DNA from: Shouchella sp047238345
GTDB taxonomy: Bacteria; Bacillota; Bacilli; Bacillales; Bacillaceae_D
Length of the DNA stretch: 64,000 nt
NCBI RefSeq assembly: GCF_047238345.1
Contig: NZ_JBDFMQ010000001.1
Location: 3,224,001-3,288,000 of the forward strand
Reading direction: 5' to 3'
Positions 50,408 through 58,844 of this stretch are shown in pieces. The translations under genes were made by a program, and so were the position numbers. Every line of letters starts with the position of its first letter. Position 1 is the stretch's first letter. Below the pieces are notes generated by a model. It saw only the letters and a program-made list of their open reading frames with translations. It was not told the DNA's origin and made no database searches.

Positions 50408-50908
50408 TCACTTCGCCATAAATGCCTCGACTTCTCGCTTCGATTGCAGAATGAAAACCTGCCTTCCTTCTGAATAGCGTTCAATCATCTCTAAAATAGC
50501 TGGTCGCTTCTTTTTCGGGAAATCCCAAATCCATTTTAAAAATGCTGGGTCTAATTTTTCTTCGCATCCTTCATGCATATCCGGCCTGGTTTTGTGGCGA
50601 TACATCCGATACCTTTTGATGGCTCGATAGACACAGACACTTCTTGGCATATCTAAATAGATAATCGTGTCGCATGCTTGTAATCGAATCGGCAACGTTC
50701 CACCGTAGTGCCCATCAATAATCCACTCATCTTTTTCGACCAGTGAATGTTGCGTCTCTTCCTGCTCTTCTCGAGAAGTCATTTCCCAATTTGGTTTCCA
50801 ATGAAGAGCATCAAGATGAAAGACTTCTATGTTCAATTTTTCACTCATCCGTCTCGCAAGTGTCGATTTTCCAGCTCCTCCTGAACCAATAAGCACGATT
50901 TTTTTCAT
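50408..50908 (-). CDS. DNA topology modulation protein FlaR / adenylate-kinase-like
   Basis: 166 aa P-loop protein: IGSGGAGKSTLARRMSEKL (Walker A about 8-15), HLDALHWKPNW, DEWIIDGHYGG and a lid-like RYRMYRHKTRPDM. This set is typical of proteins annotated FlaR, related to shikimate/adenylate kinases. Its actual substrate is unknown; the name comes from an early link to DNA supercoiling. First gene of a four-gene operon with two GNAT genes and a glycolipid-binding-like gene, suggesting modification of a small molecule. Confidence 0.8.
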   Translation of the reverse strand: MKKIVLIGSGGAGKSTLARRMSEKLNIEVFHLDALHWKPNWEMTSREEQEETQHSLVEKDEWIIDGHYGGTLPIRLQACDTIIYLDMPRSVCVYRAIKRYRMYRHKTRPDMHEGCEEKLDPAFLKWIWDFPKKKRPAILEMIERYSEGRQVFILQSKREVEAFMAK

Positions 50909-50961
50909 AGAACCTCCCCAAAATGACCAACTATTTTCTTACTATGCTAAATAAATTGACT

Positions 50962-52017
50962 TCAATCACCCGAAAAGCCTATACGTATTGTCGTTTCCGA
51001 TCCTTTAATCCCTTTTTGATTTACGGATGACACCTCCACTTGGTTCAACCCTTCTGACGCATTCCAATCAACTGAATTGCCTGAAATTTGAACAGGTTCA
51101 CTCTCATTCAAACGCACTTCAAATGTTTCATGACCAGGATGAATGGTGTGGAACGTCAACGTAAAGTGAGGTTCCACAGCGAACAAGTGCATGTTGTTCT
51201 CAAAATCTTTATGCTCCTTCAACCCATAAGTTGTAATAATGTCTTCGGGAATCACTGGATCTTTATAATTAAAAAGGATAGTTGTTTGCGTGGGATCGGC
51301 ATAAAACCGTTCTGTATCATTTGTAAAAAGAGCATGTGATAACTGCATGAATTGAAATGCTAGAAGCTGACGCTCACTTCTTACGTGTAAAAACAGGTCT
51401 ACAGTTTGTTGATTCATCCAAATAGATGTACTGACATAGCCAAAATAATTTTCGATAAAATCTTTATACTGTTTGACCGATGGACCATCCATAGATAAGA
51501 CATGGATGGATGCATCTTGGAAGGAACGAGAAAATTCCTCGTAATTTAACGGGATGTCTTTCACTGCGGCATAGCTGTTGAATTGTGGATCTAAAAAGAG
51601 CCATTTTTTTAAATGAACAGACCATACTTCTACCACAACATGGGACTGGCCAATTCCACCATAATCTGCTACTTCACTAAACACGCGAACAACACGAGCG
51701 ACGTACCCTAAAGCGAGCAGGATATCGCTCGTTACTTTCGCGTATTCTGCACATCGAAAGGATTTGCCTGCCTCCGCTTCATTCAGAATATTGAAGGATG
51801 AGAAATGCTCACCAGTATTGATTCCATCGTGATCAAAGCGTTGATGGACCCAGCTCAATATTGTAAGAAAGACTTCCCATTCGTCCGTTGAACCGATGTC
51901 AAGATGTCCATGTACATATTCTCGTAGCTGTTCTAACTCTTCGTCACTCGTTCGAAGATGCGTAAGGTTTGATAAAGACAGGTGATTGTTTGATTCTAAA
52001 ATTTTAATTTTTTTCAA
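50962..52017 (-). CDS. Transglutaminase-like domain protein
   Basis: 351 aa, no signal peptide. The catalytic triad of the transglutaminase/protease fold is visible: Cys in SFRCAEYAKVTS (about 90), His in IGQSHVVVEVW (about 126) and Asp in WLFLDPQFNSY (about 142). The C-terminal 100 residues are beta-rich (HFTLTFHTIHPGHETFEVRL). Bacterial members are mostly thiol proteases or amidases in the cytoplasm. Start is TTG with AAAGGGG upstream. The substrate is unknown. Confidence 0.8.
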   Translation of the reverse strand: MKKIKILESNNHLSLSNLTHLRTSDEELEQLREYVHGHLDIGSTDEWEVFLTILSWVHQRFDHDGINTGEHFSSFNILNEAEAGKSFRCAEYAKVTSDILLALGYVARVVRVFSEVADYGGIGQSHVVVEVWSVHLKKWLFLDPQFNSYAAVKDIPLNYEEFSRSFQDASIHVLSMDGPSVKQYKDFIENYFGYVSTSIWMNQQTVDLFLHVRSERQLLAFQFMQLSHALFTNDTERFYADPTQTTILFNYKDPVIPEDIITTYGLKEHKDFENNMHLFAVEPHFTLTFHTIHPGHETFEVRLNESEPVQISGNSVDWNASEGLNQVEVSSVNQKGIKGSETTIRIGFSGD

Positions 52018-52046
52018 GCAAACATCCCCTTTTTCTTAAGATTGGT

Positions 52047-52337
52047 TTATGTATGCATCAGTCCAATAAAAAAGAAAAATCCTATTACACCGCAGTTAAT
52101 TAATGTAATGATTAACGCGACTATCGCCAGTTTCGAAGGTTCATTTTTTGAAATCAATACGAGCAAAATTCCGATAACGGTTACAACCGTGCCAATAAAA
52201 ATAAAGAGCATCATGGGAAAGCTAGCTGCTTCACTTGTTGCGGAGGCAATCGGGTCTAAGAGAATCATGGTTAGTGTCACAAGGATGCTTAACCCAATGA
52301 GTCCGTAAGATCGCCATGAATAGGTGCGCGCTTCCAT
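52047..52337 (-). CDS. Small membrane protein (96 aa)
   Basis: Three hydrophobic segments (about 12-30, 41-62 and 70-92). AAAGGAG ribosome binding site. It precedes the transglutaminase-like gene by 29 bases on the same strand and may be co-transcribed with it. Family not recognised. Confidence 0.65.
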   Translation of the reverse strand: MEARTYSWRSYGLIGLSILVTLTMILLDPIASATSEAASFPMMLFIFIGTVVTVIGILLVLISKNEPSKLAIVALIITLINCGVIGFFFFIGLMHT

Positions 52338-52385
52338 ATTGATCCAACTCCTTTCTTAATATTGTCATTGGTTAAAATATAGCAT

Positions 52386-52421
52386 AAAAAAAAGCGCGCC
52401 ACATTAAGTAGCGCGCTTTTT
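52386..52421. terminator. Terminator of the PAP2-like gene
   Basis: AAGCGCGC pairs with GCGCGCTT around a 10-base loop with A and T runs on the two sides. Confidence 0.9.
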
Positions 52422-52422
52422 C

Positions 52423-53001
52423 TTATTGAAACACTAAAATGATGCCCATCACTGCTATGAACGAGATCGCGCTACCCCAAATTAATTCTGAAAGCGTATG
52501 TCGCTTCATTTTTAACGATGCCCAGTAGACCAGGGCAATGAGTAGCAAACCGATGAAAGCAATGGAACCAAGAAAATAAATTAAGAAACTGATTGGTCCG
52601 ACGACCCCACATGCATGACCGCTAGCACGAATGCGAAGGACTTTATTAAAAACGACAATACCTACACCAGAGAGGAAATAAATCCAATAAATCATTGTCG
52701 TTCCTTCTGGGGCATTTGTCACATAGGCAAATAGAATACCAAAGACATAACCTAAGACACCCATGAAAATGGCGAAATTACGTTGTCCTTCCCTTCCTTT
52801 ATGCCGAAATCCTGGCACAATAGGCTGAAGAGGGTAAGCCATTACCGGCAACACCACTAAAAACAGAAGGGCAAAGCTAAATTGAAACCAGCTATCAAAA
52901 ATAGAGGGTTCCGCAACAAATAAAAGGAGTAGTGCTACGAAAGCCATAAGTGGAGCAAGGGTTGCTATACGAATACCTTTTGCACATTTCAACGAATTCA
53001 C
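52423..53001 (-). CDS. PAP2-like membrane protein
   Basis: 192 aa with about six hydrophobic segments. RASGHACGVVGP (about 126-137) and LKMKRHTLSELIWGSAI (about 163-179) resemble the SGH and RxxxxxHxxxE motifs of PAP2-type lipid phosphatases, with the first KxxxxxxRP motif unclear. Likely a membrane phosphatase relative, possibly inactive. Start is GTG after TAGGTGACACA. Confidence 0.6.
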   Translation of the reverse strand: MNSLKCAKGIRIATLAPLMAFVALLLLFVAEPSIFDSWFQFSFALLFLVVLPVMAYPLQPIVPGFRHKGREGQRNFAIFMGVLGYVFGILFAYVTNAPEGTTMIYWIYFLSGVGIVVFNKVLRIRASGHACGVVGPISFLIYFLGSIAFIGLLLIALVYWASLKMKRHTLSELIWGSAISFIAVMGIILVFQ

Positions 53002-53190
53002 TGTGTCACCTACTTTAGTACGAGTCCTATTAAGTATATTTTATGTCCACAATAGACACAACAAAAAGCACCTCTTCGATCGAGATGCGTTTGCTTCTAC
53101 TTTTTCAGGAACCACTATATACACTTTTCGTCTATAAATCACACCATCTCCCCCTCCCTTGTTACGTTAGCATATATTATTAAAATTTTC

Positions 53191-53220
53191 TTGCATATTA
53201 AACAACTTTTCGAGTAAGAT
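53191..53220 (+). promoter_or_regulatory. Promoter of the aph-like transcript
   Basis: -35 TTGCAT (53191-53196), 18 bases, -10 TAAGAT (53215-53220). It precedes the leader peptide by about 35 bases. Confidence 0.5.
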
Positions 53221-53254
53221 GAAAACATTACACATCAAAAAGGAGATGAGATTC

Positions 53255-53335
53255 ATGTACTTGTTACATCGAAAATGGAAAAACCGTAACTTCATAGCCA
53301 TCGAGTCTCGTCGAACCTGTAATGTGTTTAACTAA
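53255..53335 (+). CDS. Leader peptide (26 aa) before the aph-like gene
   Basis: AAAAAGGAGATGAG precedes an ATG frame of 26 codons starting MYLLHRKWKNRNFIAIESRR, rich in Arg and Lys. A hairpin (53348-53369), a terminator (53385-53415) and a third hairpin (53426-53447) lie between it and the kinase gene. CGAGTC at 53302-53307 inside the leader can pair with GACTCG at 53351-53356. This is what a ribosome-controlled attenuator needs: stalling on the leader would free the downstream strand. A regulatory rather than functional peptide is most likely. Confidence 0.6.
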   Translation: MYLLHRKWKNRNFIAIESRRTCNVFN

Positions 53336-53384
53336 CACTACTTTTTCTCGGACTCGTCATGAGGACCGATTGCATATGTGTGAG

Positions 53385-53415
53385 AGACGTGCGGCGTAAC
53401 CGTGCGTCTTTTTTT
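53385..53415 (+). terminator. Attenuator terminator before the aph-like gene
   Basis: AGACGTGCGG pairs with CCGTGCGTCT (two wobble pairs) around CGTAA, followed by seven T, upstream of a gene and downstream of a leader peptide. Confidence 0.8.
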
Positions 53416-53425
53416 GCTAAACGTC

Positions 53426-53447
53426 CCCTCTGGCAAAAGTCAGAGGG
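53426..53447 (+). promoter_or_regulatory. Hairpin before the aph-like ribosome binding site
   Basis: CCCTCTG pairs with CAGAGGG around an eight-base loop, ending ten bases before the AAAGGAG of the next gene. It may protect the RNA end or tune translation. Confidence 0.5.
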
Positions 53448-53467
53448 ATCTTTAAAGGAGCAGAATG

Positions 53468-54307
53468 ATGAACATCAAAGATTACTTACAACCCTTACAA
53501 CAGCAAGGCATTCTCCCTGATAAGGAGATGACTCTTCAAAAACTAAGTGGCGGAACGGTTAGTGAAGTCTACCAATTGGACATTCACGCAAAAAGATTTA
53601 TCTTGAAAAAACATTCCCCTGGCCAAATAAAGGCAGAAGCACAATTTTTCAATGCCTATGAAGGCTCTGACATCCTCCCTACGCCCATTTATGTCGATCC
53701 TTTATTTGAATTTGCGGTCTATCCTTATTTAAAAGGAAGTTGCAACAATCGAACCATACAAAAGGCTGATTTTCTTAAATTCCTTGTGCGAGAGCTTTTT
53801 TCTACATACAAACCTGTAGAGACCGGTTGGGGTTGGGCAGGAGCTACTGTTGACTCTTGGTTCCATTTTTTACAACAGGAAGTGGCGGAAGCAAAACCAT
53901 CTCTTCTCCCTTTTTTAGCAGAAGAGGACCATCTGCTCGTAATTAAAGCGATCCAAATCGTAACCGAGCGGATGCCTTTAACGAAACCGTTTTTGCTACA
54001 TGGAGACTGCGGAATTCATAACGTCATGACTACAGGGGACGATCTAACAGGCGTTATTGACCCAGATCCTGTTCACGGTCCACCTTTATACGACCTGATC
54101 TATGCCTTTTGCTCGTATCCTGCTGATTTATCCCGACAAACGATTCTGCAAGCAGCACAAGAACTAGAAGGGGTGCAAGTTCAGGCCTACCTAGATTCAT
54201 TTGTACTCGTCTGCCTTTATCTGCGAATGGACACTTGTATGCGCCATCATCCAGAAGACTTCCCTGCTTATGAAATCAGTTGGGCGCATTGGAAAAGATA
54301 TCTATAG
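53468..54307 (+). CDS. APH family phosphotransferase (aminoglycoside/choline-kinase-like)
   Basis: 279 aa. The kinase core is visible: KLSGGTVSEVYQLDI (nucleotide loop, about 26-40), Lys in RFILKKHSPG, the catalytic motif LLHGDCGIHNVMTT (about 176-189, Brenner HxDxxxxN), and metal-binding IDPDPVHGPPLYDL (about 197-210). It transfers phosphate to a hydroxyl of an antibiotic or metabolite. The leader peptide and terminator upstream suggest antibiotic-inducible expression. The ATG at 53468 has GGAG seven bases upstream; the ATG at 53465 is an alternative. Confidence 0.82.
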   Translation: MNIKDYLQPLQQQGILPDKEMTLQKLSGGTVSEVYQLDIHAKRFILKKHSPGQIKAEAQFFNAYEGSDILPTPIYVDPLFEFAVYPYLKGSCNNRTIQKADFLKFLVRELFSTYKPVETGWGWAGATVDSWFHFLQQEVAEAKPSLLPFLAEEDHLLVIKAIQIVTERMPLTKPFLLHGDCGIHNVMTTGDDLTGVIDPDPVHGPPLYDLIYAFCSYPADLSRQTILQAAQELEGVQVQAYLDSFVLVCLYLRMDTCMRHHPEDFPAYEISWAHWKRYL

Positions 54308-54371
54308 ATGAGAGATGCACATGAATATGCTAGGATAAGAGGTGATTACTTGAACATGAGGAGGTCCAACC

Positions 54372-55562
54372 ATGGCGACCTATGAAACCATAAAACAAAC
54401 ATTATTAACCTATCAGCAAGAACACCTGCTGCATTTCTACGACCAATTAACAGAAACAGAACAGCAAAGCCTACTTACACAAATTGATCAGATTGATTTT
54501 GAGAATCTAAAGGAAACGAGCCAACAGCAAGAGGAACGTGCAACCATTTCCGCCTTACCTAGTCATTCTGCGGAGATGTTTACCACGACAGAATTAGTAA
54601 ACATGCATGAACATGGCCTCTCCCTACTTGCAGATGGAAAAGTAGCTGTCGTTCTGCTCGCAGGCGGTCAAGGAACACGGTTAGGTCATAATGGACCAAA
54701 AGGAACCGTCAATATGGACGGAACCGCTGCTACCTCTTTATTTGCTTTACAAGCAAAGCGTATCCAAGCATTACAACAGGAAGTGAAAACAACGATCTCT
54801 TGGTACATCATGACAAGCCCAATTAATGACGAAGAGACGACAACTTTTTTTAAAGAAAATGGTTACTTCGGTCTAAAACCGGAGCAGATCACGTTTTTTC
54901 TCCAAGATGTAAGTCCAGCTCTCACCCCAGAAGGGAAAGTGATGCTCGAAGATAAAGGTACTGTCTTTCAAGCACCGAACGGAAACGGTGGGGTATTCGC
55001 ATCGATGCAAAAAGCTGGTATTCTAGCAGAACTTAAAAACAACCATGTCAAATGGGTCTTTTTTAACAACATTGACAATGCCCTTGTTCAAGTAGCAGAT
55101 CCATACTTTCTTGGCTATGCAGATCAACAAGGAGCGGCCATTTCAAGTAAGTCTGTAAAAAAAGCTGATCCCAATGAAAAGGTGGGTGTGCTAGGTCAAC
55201 GAGACGGGAAACCTTCCGTCATTGAATATTCAGAGCTAACCGAAGAGCAGCGCCATCAACCAGAACTGCAAGATGCGAATATTGGTATTCACCTGTTTGA
55301 TGTCGAATTTCTAGAACAAACAGCAGATCAAGTTCTACCGTACCATCTAGCTCATAAAAAGATCTCAACTATTAAAGAAGATGGAACGACTGTCCAACCT
55401 TTAGAGCCAAACGGCTACAAGTTGGAGAAATTCTACTTTGACGTCTTCCCTTATGCATCAAACATGTCTATTTTTCAAGTCGAACGAGCAAACGAGTTCT
55501 TGCCAGTTAAAAACAAAACAGGCAAAGACAGTTTAGAAGAAGCACAAAAACGTTTTAATTAG
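54372..55562 (+). CDS. UDP-sugar pyrophosphorylase (UDPGP type 1 / UAP1-like)
   Basis: 396 aa. The nucleotide-sugar signature VVLLAGGQGTRLGHNGPKGT (about residues 95-114) and the later FFNNIDNALVQVADPYFLGY, EYSELTEEQR and YKLEKFYFDVFPYA motifs match the eukaryotic-type UDP-N-acetylhexosamine / UDP-glucose pyrophosphorylase family, not bacterial GalU or GlmU. It would make a UDP-sugar from UTP and a sugar 1-phosphate. Ribosome binding site GAGGAGG. Own terminator. The precise sugar is unknown. Confidence 0.88.
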   Translation: MATYETIKQTLLTYQQEHLLHFYDQLTETEQQSLLTQIDQIDFENLKETSQQQEERATISALPSHSAEMFTTTELVNMHEHGLSLLADGKVAVVLLAGGQGTRLGHNGPKGTVNMDGTAATSLFALQAKRIQALQQEVKTTISWYIMTSPINDEETTTFFKENGYFGLKPEQITFFLQDVSPALTPEGKVMLEDKGTVFQAPNGNGGVFASMQKAGILAELKNNHVKWVFFNNIDNALVQVADPYFLGYADQQGAAISSKSVKKADPNEKVGVLGQRDGKPSVIEYSELTEEQRHQPELQDANIGIHLFDVEFLEQTADQVLPYHLAHKKISTIKEDGTTVQPLEPNGYKLEKFYFDVFPYASNMSIFQVERANEFLPVKNKTGKDSLEEAQKRFN

Positions 55563-55564
55563 AA

Positions 55565-55606
55565 AAAAAAGAAGTCAAGAGACCTTCGTCTCTTGGCTTC
55601 TTTTCT
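55565..55606. terminator. Terminator of the UDP-sugar pyrophosphorylase gene
   Basis: AAGAAGTCAAGAGA pairs with TCTCTTGGCTTCTT (one wobble) around CCTTCG, with T behind. Confidence 0.88.
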
Positions 55607-55856
55607 ATACTTTCACCCATTGTGTGAAAACGTAGTAGAGCGTAACAATGAACCCAGTAACCATAAAAACAATACTCATGATGTAAGGAAACCAGCCATT
55701 AATGTCTGACAAAATTGCGCCGAGTTTACTCTGGGAAACGGATTCCCAATTCACAAATACAGGTGAATACACAGCAATAGCAAGATGCATCAATCCGAAT
55801 AATAAGACCCCTAACCCTAAAAACACATAGCCGAATAGTAAGTGTTCTTTTTTCAA
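55605..55856 (-). CDS. Small membrane protein (83 aa)
   Basis: Two hydrophobic segments (about 6-30 and 57-80) and a short outer loop VNWESVSQSKLGAILSDING. Start is TTG after GGGAGAG. Family not recognised. Confidence 0.65.
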   Translation of the reverse strand: MKKEHLLFGYVFLGLGVLLFGLMHLAIAVYSPVFVNWESVSQSKLGAILSDINGWFPYIMSIVFMVTGFIVTLYYVFTQWVKV

Positions 55857-56188
55857 CTACTCTCCCGCCTTTCTTCAGTTTAAGCGATATGAGCCTATTC
55901 ACCCTGAAATAATATCTTAATATTTAAAAATTAATGAATTCAATAACCAAAAACTGGTTTGAAAAAACGAACGATTTAGTTAAATTGGCGAACTTCTTTT
56001 ATTATAGATGAAAGGCAACTTATTTTGTTAATTAATTTTAATGAATGACTATAGATTTACTTTGGTGTAGTTTTAAAGGGAGTACGCTCAAACGAAGAAA
56101 GCTTGGTTGAATGATTGAAAGACACTAAACGGGTCTTTCACGCAAATTCAATCAACGTTTTCCGATATGACAAATGTAGACAAAGGAA
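55857..56188. other. AT-rich gene-free stretch with a nested hairpin
   Basis: No frame of interest. Around 56107-56155 GTTGAAT and ATTCAATC enclose GAAAGAC / GTCTTTC, a nested hairpin that may end the transcript of the secreted protein gene to the right, although it lacks a clear T run. Confidence 0.35.
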
Positions 56189-56554
56189 TCACGTACAAGA
56201 AAAATCGGCGCCATCTATTGCCGTCTTTTGAAATTTCGTTATTTCCCAATCCCCATAAGCCGTCCCGCCATGAGCAAACATCATTTTCACCTTGAAAGCC
56301 TGTTTATGATTATACGCCACCATGTCTACAAGAAATTGTTCTCCCTCGATTGTTTTTTTGAACGAATGACTGGTTACACATCGAAATTGCATAGGTTGGT
56401 CAAATCTCATTTTTATTTCATTTGAGAGATATACAAATAATAATGATTCAATGATTTGCTCTTGATCACTTTGGGTACTTCTTTCTGCATGCGCCACTGC
56501 TGGAGCGGAGAGAATACATACAGCGAGAAGGATGGACTGTAAATATGGTTTCAT
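56189..56554 (-). CDS. Secreted protein with signal peptide, unknown function
   Basis: 121 aa. Signal peptide YLQSILLAVCILSAPAVAHA with a likely AHA cleavage site (about residue 23). The mature part (about 98 aa) has two Cys (FRCVTSH and the C-terminal DFSCT) that could pair, and alternating strands. No lipobox Cys is placed for lipid anchoring. AAAGAGG ribosome binding site. Family not recognised. Confidence 0.65.
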   Translation of the reverse strand: MKPYLQSILLAVCILSAPAVAHAERSTQSDQEQIIESLLFVYLSNEIKMRFDQPMQFRCVTSHSFKKTIEGEQFLVDMVAYNHKQAFKVKMMFAHGGTAYGDWEITKFQKTAIDGADFSCT

Positions 56555-56744
56555 GATTTAAATGCCCTCTTTTTCATTTGATTAGGCATAGTATCTCCAA
56601 CTTTGTTGGTTTCATGAAACTCAATTAGGCGATCATGAAAAAACTCCCCAGTATGAGAGCTTATTTTACCGTTTGGACATGAACGTTTAAAATAAAGGGT
56701 ACGATGTAAACAGAGCATTTGTTTAGGAAAAAGGAGAATGATGG

Positions 56745-57272
56745 ATGACGATTACGATTAGACAAGAAACCGAATTAGACTATCCGATAACGGAAACAGT
56801 TATTGAAGAGGCTTTTAAAAACGAACAACAGAGTGATCAGCAGGAGCACGTACTAGTAGCAAAAATTCGCAAGTCGGATGCGTTTATTCCACAACTTTCA
56901 CTAGTAGCGCTGGATAAAGAAATTGTTGGCCACATCCTACTTTCGCACATTACGATTGTGAATGAAGAGAACGCCGTCGACTCGTTAGCACTTGCCCCTG
57001 TATCTGTTACCCCTTCTTACCAAAGTAAAGGCATAGGTAGTCAATTAATTCGCACTGCCCTACAACAAGCTAAAGATCTTGGTTACGAATCCGTAATTGT
57101 CCTTGGCCACGATGCCTACTACCCCAAGTTCGGGTTCAAAAGAGCGAGTGCGTTTAACATTAAAGCACCCTTTGATGTTCCAGATGACGCATTTATGGCT
57201 CTTGAGTTAACCCCTCATGCGCTCGATCACGTAACAGGAATTGTTCAATACTCTAAACCGTTTACGGAGTAG
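56745..57272 (+). CDS. GNAT family N-acetyltransferase (YhbS-like)
   Basis: 175 aa. LAPVSVTPSYQSKGIGSQLI (about 82-101) is motif A, preceded by the strand VGHILLSHITI; VIVLGHDAYYPKFGFKRASA is typical of the YhbS group. Substrate unknown. AAAAAGGAG ribosome binding site; own terminator. Confidence 0.87.
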   Translation: MTITIRQETELDYPITETVIEEAFKNEQQSDQQEHVLVAKIRKSDAFIPQLSLVALDKEIVGHILLSHITIVNEENAVDSLALAPVSVTPSYQSKGIGSQLIRTALQQAKDLGYESVIVLGHDAYYPKFGFKRASAFNIKAPFDVPDDAFMALELTPHALDHVTGIVQYSKPFTE

Positions 57273-57293
57273 ATTTTGCAGAAACGTCTTTAG

Positions 57294-57331
57294 CAAAAAA
57301 AGCACGACTCTAGTTGAGCCGTGCTTTTCTT
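57294..57331. terminator. Shared terminator between YhbS-like and YoxD-like genes
   Basis: AAGCACG-CTC pairs with GAG-CGTGCTT around TAGTT between converging genes. Confidence 0.85.
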
Positions 57332-57332
57332 A

Positions 57333-58049
57333 TTATGGGTTGTTTGACCATAAGCCAGCATGTTTAAGAACAACACGCGGGTGCAGCTTTAACTGGGCGA
57401 CCATGAGATCGGCCATGTCTTCTGGCTGCATCACTTTTTCAGGATTTCCGTCAGTTAAGTTTAGATCTTTTGCCATATCCGTTGCGACTGTACTTGGCGT
57501 AAGGGCTGTCACACGTACATTCTGCTTGCGCACTTCCATCATGAGCGATTCAGTCATCCCAATCAAAGCTGCTTTTGAAGCCGTGTAGGCGCTCGTAGCT
57601 GGCGCGCCTTTTTGACCGGCGGTTGAAGCAATGTTAATGATGTCTCCTGTTTGGCGCTCGACCATTTCTGGTAAAACCGCGCGGGTTGTGTAATAGACAC
57701 CTTTCACATTCACATCAATAATATTTGTCCACTCTTCTGGTGTTAAATCCATGAAGCCACCGAATTTTGAAATACCCGCATTGTTGATCAACACATCGAT
57801 GGGACCTAATTCGGTGCGAATGCTTTCAACGGCGCTTGTAATAGATTCCAAATCCTCAATGCTTGCTGCGGCAATGGCAACGTTGACGTCGTATGCTTTT
57901 AACTCCGCTGCTACGTTTTGCAAATTTTCGAGGGTACGACCAACAAGACCAACGTGCATGCCTTCTTTCGCAAACGCAATAGCGGTAGCGCGTCCAATCC
58001 CTCGACCCGCTCCTGTAATTAACGCGACTTTTCCTGTAATGGATTCCAT
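57333..58049 (-). CDS. yoxD: 3-ketoacyl-ACP-reductase-like SDR (YoxD)
   Basis: 238 aa, the same length as B. subtilis YoxD. TGAGRGIG at about 12-19, NNAGISKFGGFMDL, catalytic Ser and YTASK (about 152-156). The C-terminal NLTDGNPEKVMQPEDMADLM is close to the YoxD sequence as I recall it. NADP-dependent by the Arg in GLVGRTLEN. Substrate unknown. AGGAGTG ribosome binding site. Confidence 0.88.
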   Translation of the reverse strand: MESITGKVALITGAGRGIGRATAIAFAKEGMHVGLVGRTLENLQNVAAELKAYDVNVAIAAASIEDLESITSAVESIRTELGPIDVLINNAGISKFGGFMDLTPEEWTNIIDVNVKGVYYTTRAVLPEMVERQTGDIINIASTAGQKGAPATSAYTASKAALIGMTESLMMEVRKQNVRVTALTPSTVATDMAKDLNLTDGNPEKVMQPEDMADLMVAQLKLHPRVVLKHAGLWSNNP

Positions 58050-58173
58050 CTTCTTTCACTCCTATAAATTAGATTGTTCTATTCTAGCCTATCTAAAATC
58101 GGAACGCAAAAATGAATAATTTACTCATGATTGTCCAGCCCACTTCATATAGTGGACAAGGAGGTGAGTATAA

Positions 58174-58803
58174 ATGGTCGTCAGTGTCATGGTTAGCTTT
58201 CTTATTCTTGGTTTAAGCTTGGGTGCGCCAATCGGTCCTGTCAACGCTGCCAGAATTGAAAAAGGGATTCAGAATGGATTCGTTCATTCGTGGATGGTTG
58301 GTTTCGGAAGTCTAATGGCTGATGGCATTTTCATGGCCTGCGTTTATTTAGGACTCCATCACTTTATTGACACACCATTTATCCAATCATTCCTCTGGCT
58401 ATTCGGTGCGTTTGTGTTGCTTTACTCAGGAATTGAAGGAATGATGCGTTCAAATCGATTTTCGATCATCGAAAATCGAAATAAAGATAGCCTCATTCAC
58501 TGTTTTTTTAACGGCTTCCTAATCTCAATATCCAACCCAATGTCGATCATGTTCTGGCTTGGTATCTATGGCTCGATTATGGTAAAAACAGCTGAAACCG
58601 CAACAAACCAGCAGCTGCTACTCTATACACTAATGATTTTCATTGGCCTAACCATTTGGGATCTCTTTGTTGCTTCAATGACAAGTGGTGGAAGGCGCTT
58701 CCTCACACCAGCAACCTTAAAGCTTATTGCGCTTTTGTCAGGTCTATCCCTTGTCGCATTCGGGGTATACTTTGCGATACACGGCATTCAACTGTTTTTA
58801 TAA
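58174..58803 (+). CDS. LysE family amino acid exporter
   Basis: 209 aa with five to six membrane segments. The opening LILGLSLGAPIGPVNAARIE carries the GxxPGP-like motif of LysE, here GAPIGP. The family exports amino acids or derivatives such as lysine, threonine or homoserine lactone. AAGGAGGTG ribosome binding site; shared terminator with rtcB. Confidence 0.87.
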   Translation: MVVSVMVSFLILGLSLGAPIGPVNAARIEKGIQNGFVHSWMVGFGSLMADGIFMACVYLGLHHFIDTPFIQSFLWLFGAFVLLYSGIEGMMRSNRFSIIENRNKDSLIHCFFNGFLISISNPMSIMFWLGIYGSIMVKTAETATNQQLLLYTLMIFIGLTIWDLFVASMTSGGRRFLTPATLKLIALLSGLSLVAFGVYFAIHGIQLFL

Positions 58804-58807
58804 TTCA

Positions 58808-58844
58808 GAAAGACCTTTCGGATCAACCAAAAGGTCTTTTTCTA
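58808..58844. terminator. Shared terminator of the LysE and rtcB genes
   Basis: AAAGACCTTT pairs with AAAAGGTCTTT (one bulge) between converging genes, T behind. Confidence 0.85.
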
